From NCBI GenBank assembly GCA_030601605.1, contig JAUVTI010000124.1, forward strand, positions 1-6,015: DNA of 6,015 nucleotides, read 5' to 3'. The position numbers were made by a program, and so were the translations under genes. Numbering within the stretch: position 1 is the stretch's first letter; each line of letters begins with the position of its first letter. The notes under the pieces were generated by a model, which ran no database searches, was not told where the DNA came from, and saw only the letters and a list, made by a program, of their open reading frames with translations. Of this stretch, positions 3,306 through 6,015 are shown piece by piece. The stretch is from Gemmatimonadales bacterium. GTDB taxonomy: Bacteria > Gemmatimonadota > Gemmatimonadetes > Gemmatimonadales > GWC2-71-9.

Positions 3306-6015
3306 ATGGCCCGCTTCTACCTCCGTACCCTCGCCAGAACTCCCGGGCTCACGCTCGGTGAGAGAGCAGAGGCCAAGGAGTGCCTGCGCTTCTCCAAGCA
3401 GCTCGCGGTCCTCATATACCTGGCGTCCCGGCCTCAGGCCAAGGCCACGCGCGAGGAGCTGATCGGGCTGTTGTGGGAGGGTTCCTCGCCCCACGACGCG
3501 CGCCAGGCGCTGCGGCAGGTGGTCTATCAGATCCGACACGGGACCGACCGGGACCTGCTGAGCGGCGACGAGGTCCTCACGCTCCGCAGGGACGACCTGG
3601 CGTTCGACGTGGACCACTTCCGCTCCCTGTTGGCGCAGGGGCGGCTGCTCGAGGCGGCCGAGCTGTACGACTCGGACTTCCTGTGCAATGTGGCCCTTTC
3701 GGGTGCGCGCGAGTTCGAGCAGTGGGCGGAGGGCATGCGCCAGCAGCTGGCGGCCGAGTGGCGCCAGTTGCTCAAGAGCCTGGTGGCTGCCGCGGTGGAC
3801 GCCGGGAACTGGGCGGATGCGGCGCAGTACTCCGAGCGCCTCATAGAGCGTGATCCGTTCGACCTGGATCCCCGCATCAAGTTGGTGGAGCTGCTCGCGC
3901 TCGCAGGCGACGAAGTGCGCGCGCAGGCGGCGGCGGAGGAGGTGCGGCGGGTGGCCGCGGAGATCCACGGCGAGCGCATGCCGAAGGTCGTGGACGAGGC
4001 CCTGGCCCGGGCGATCTCGCCCACCGCGGCCCCCGACCGGCGGCAGTCTCGCGGCTTCCCGCGTCACCCGGAGCTGGTGGGCCGAGCGGCGGAGTTCGGC
4101 GTGGTCGTGGACCGGTGGCGGAGCACGCTGGGCGGGCACGGAGGGGCGGTGCTGCTCTCGGGTGAGGCCGGGATCGGCAAGACGCGTCTCGCCCGCGATC
4201 TCGAGCGGCGATTCCAGCGCGATCCCTGCCTTGTTCTCAACTCCGCGTGCTACACCGTGGAGCAGTCCGACCCGCTGGCGCCCTTCCTGGAGATGTTGCG
4301 GGAGGCGCACCACGCTCCGGGCCTTGCCGCCGCGTCGCCGTCGTCTCTGGAGGTGCTGGGAGCGTTCATCCCGGAGATCGCCAGCCGCTTCGGAGCATCG
4401 GTCTCCCCGCGGCCGGCGCCGATCCCGCGGGAAGCTCTTGCGGTCTCACTGCTCGACGCGTACACGGCCATCTCCGACGAGCTGGCGCTGGTGCTCATCA
4501 TCGAGGATCTGGACCGCGCGACACCAGCCACAGTTGAATTCGTGCATCGTCTCGCACACCGCGCCCGATCCACCCACTTGCTGATCCTGCTCACTGCACG
4601 CGACGTGGCCCGCGTCCCCGAAGCGGGGCGTGCACTGCGCGAGGTGACGGGCGCTGGACTCGTTGCCGACGTGAGTCTCGCGCCGCTCGACGTCACCGAC
4701 GTGTGGCACTTCATCGGGTCGATCGCGGAGCTGCCGGAGGAGGACACGGGTTGGCAGCTCGCGCAGCGGGTGGTCGAGACTACCTCCGGTGTCCCGTTCT
4801 ACGTGCTCGAGCTGCTCAAGGCGCTGTACGACGCCGGTGAGCTCCGGGTGGAAGCCGGCCGGTGGCGGTTCTCGGACGCGCTGTGGGACGGCAGCGGGCC
4901 GCTTCCGATACCGGAGACGACCGACGCCATTCTGCAGCAGCGACTGGAGATGATCGGGGAGCGGCCCCTCTACGTGTTCGCGGCGCTCGCCGTGTGCGAA
5001 CGCGCGACCTCCATGCAGGATCTGGCCTACCTGACCGGGTACGACTCGGATGCGCTCAAGGCCGCGCTTGGCACATTGCAGCGCCGCAGGCTCATAGGGC
5101 GCCAGGGGGGCCGGCCGACGGTTCTGCACGACGAGCTCGCGGCGGCCGCGCTGGGGCGCGTGTCCGAGGTGGAGGTGCGCCGCTTCCATGAGCGCGCCGC
5201 GGAGCTGGCGGAGGAGGGCGGGCGCCTGGGACGCAGCGCGGAGTGGTCGGTGGCCGCTCACCACGCGGCGTCGGCGGGCCAGGTGGAGCGCGCTGCAGAG
5301 AACGCCGCACGCGCGGCTGCGGCGGTGGAGCAGACTGCCGGTGATGAATCGGCCAGGGCAACGCTCCGCACCGTGCTGGATGCCATGCCGGCTGCGGCGT
5401 TGGCCGAAGTCGAGGCCGTGCTGGCTCCAGTCGTGAGGGGGCGGCGCTCGGCGCGGCGGTGGCTGCACGAGCGGACGAACCGGCCCAAGGATTGGCGCCG
5501 CCACGCGCTGCCGATCGGAGGCACCGCGGTCGTGGTTGCCGCCGTCGCGGTGGCCGTGATGCTCTCGTCGGGCCGCTTTGGCAGCGCCGCGGCCAGCCGA
5601 GACGGGGCCGGCGGCCAGGAGGCCGCTGGCGGGGGTGGATCCGGCTGGGCGGTGGCGATCGACTCGGTGGATGTGATGGACCCCGGGTTCACAGGCGAAT
5701 CCCCCGTCGCCGGAGCCTACCAGCCGGGTGCGAGCCACATATCACCCTCCGGCGATCTCATTCTGGCGCGGCGGAGCGGCGCGGATGGCGACCAGGTGGT
5801 GCTGCTGAGCGTGGGAGAGGGCGTCGTTGGGGTGGTGGATTGGTGTGCCGGGGAGTTCGCGGTGAGTTGGTCCGAGACAGGGGGCCGGCTCGCCTGCGTG
5901 TCCGCTGACGGCGCCCACCTGATGCTGGGAGAGGCCCGGCCCGGCAGCGTGCCCGACACCGTCGCGGCCCCGGGGCGGATTGCCGGCAGCCCGGTGTGGT
6001 CGCCCGACGGCGAGC
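3306..6015 (+). CDS. BTAD/AfsR-type regulator with AAA ATPase, membrane segment and propeller (3' end missing)
   Basis: A large regulator, open for 903 codons to the right edge. Residues 1-95 resemble the winged-helix DNA-binding domain of AfsR/SARP proteins (KQLAVLIYLASRPQAKATREELIGLLW is family-like; RQALRQVVYQIRH is the likely recognition region). Residues 96-240 are the helical bacterial transcriptional activation domain (LLEAAELYDSDFL, FEQWAEGMRQQL). HPELVGRAAEF (254-264) opens an AAA/STAND-type ATPase with Walker A GEAGIGKT (286-293) and Walker B LVLIIEDLD (395-403). A helical region runs to about 730. Arginine-rich RGRRSARRW and a hydrophobic segment (735-755) predict one membrane crossing with the N-terminus inside. 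A Gly/Ala/Ser linker leads to TolB/WD40-like repeats: ISPSGDL (812), VSWSETGG (853) and VWSPDGE (897), spaced 41-44 residues. ATG 3306 is the only normal start after the in-frame TAA at 3270-3272; no Shine-Dalgarno match is seen. The target and signal are unknown. The architecture suggests a one-protein transmembrane sensor-regulator. Confidence 0.9.
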   Translation, partial: MARFYLRTLARTPGLTLGERAEAKECLRFSKQLAVLIYLASRPQAKATREELIGLLWEGSSPHDARQALRQVVYQIRHGTDRDLLSGDEVLTLRRDDLAFDVDHFRSLLAQGRLLEAAELYDSDFLCNVALSGAREFEQWAEGMRQQLAAEWRQLLKSLVAAAVDAGNWADAAQYSERLIERDPFDLDPRIKLVELLALAGDEVRAQAAAEEVRRVAAEIHGERMPKVVDEALARAISPTAAPDRRQSRGFPRHPELVGRAAEFGVVVDRWRSTLGGHGGAVLLSGEAGIGKTRLARDLERRFQRDPCLVLNSACYTVEQSDPLAPFLEMLREAHHAPGLAAASPSSLEVLGAFIPEIASRFGASVSPRPAPIPREALAVSLLDAYTAISDELALVLIIEDLDRATPATVEFVHRLAHRARSTHLLILLTARDVARVPEAGRALREVTGAGLVADVSLAPLDVTDVWHFIGSIAELPEEDTGWQLAQRVVETTSGVPFYVLELLKALYDAGELRVEAGRWRFSDALWDGSGPLPIPETTDAILQQRLEMIGERPLYVFAALAVCERATSMQDLAYLTGYDSDALKAALGTLQRRRLIGRQGGRPTVLHDELAAAALGRVSEVEVRRFHERAAELAEEGGRLGRSAEWSVAAHHAASAGQVERAAENAARAAAAVEQTAGDESARATLRTVLDAMPAAALAEVEAVLAPVVRGRRSARRWLHERTNRPKDWRRHALPIGGTAVVVAAVAVAVMLSSGRFGSAAASRDGAGGQEAAGGGGSGWAVAIDSVDVMDPGFTGESPVAGAYQPGASHISPSGDLILARRSGADGDQVVLLSVGEGVVGVVDWCAGEFAVSWSETGGRLACVSADGAHLMLGEARPGSVPDTVAAPGRIAGSPVWSPDGE

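Noticed and set aside
3243..4313. Minus-strand open frame of 356 codons opposite the start of the regulator
   Set aside because: The plus strand here encodes a recognisable winged helix, BTAD domain and Walker A motif, and the antisense product has shadow-type composition rich in Arg, His and Gln.
4446..5738. Minus-strand open frame of 430 codons opposite the ATPase and membrane region
   Set aside because: The plus strand carries the Walker B motif, the helical region and the membrane segment in one continuous frame. The antisense product is Arg/His/Gly-rich without domains.
1..6015. CRISPR arrays, insertion sequences, attachment sites or phage genes
   Set aside because: I saw no regularly spaced repeats, transposase or integrase frames, or flanking target duplications on either strand.

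Overview
The window is high-GC bacterial chromosome carrying ordinary housekeeping genes followed by an accessory regulatory locus. The best guess for the host is Gemmatimonadota or a related high-GC phylum. The reasons are the high GC, the GTG and TTG starts, the weak Shine-Dalgarno use, and a BTAD/AAA regulator joined through a membrane segment to a TolB/WD40-like propeller, an architecture I associate with that phylum. This is inference: no rRNA or other phylogenetic marker is present beyond L21 and L27.

Layout from left to right. (1) Positions 1-290, minus strand: the N-terminal part of a free-standing prolyl-tRNA editing (YbaK/PrdX-type) deacylase, running off the left edge. (2) Positions 291-604: a divergent intergenic region with a good sigma70-like promoter (335-363) pointing right and a leader of about 235 nt. 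(3) Positions 605-2777, plus strand: an RNA-processing and ribosome operon, rng/rne-type ribonuclease, rplU (L21) and rpmA (L27). A second promoter sits so close to the rplU ATG that rplU may be translated from a leaderless mRNA. The usual next gene, obg, is absent. A perfect 19-bp inverted repeat (2800-2839) closes the operon instead. (4) Positions 2926-3168, minus strand: a small probable lipoprotein of 80 aa, convergent with rpmA, with no ATG, GTG or TTG start in its frame. (5) Positions 3169-3305: a short divergent region with an 11-bp-period direct repeat inside an inverted repeat, a plausible operator. (6) Position 3306 to the right edge, plus strand: at least 903 codons of a large regulator with a winged helix, BTAD, an AAA/STAND-type ATPase, a long helical region, one transmembrane segment and the start of a beta-propeller.

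The operon of part 3 links mRNA/rRNA maturation with two 50S proteins. Parts 4-6 look like a separate unit in which a membrane-anchored, ATP-binding transcription regulator may sense something outside the membrane and control itself and perhaps the divergent lipoprotein. That link is inference from position and domain order only.
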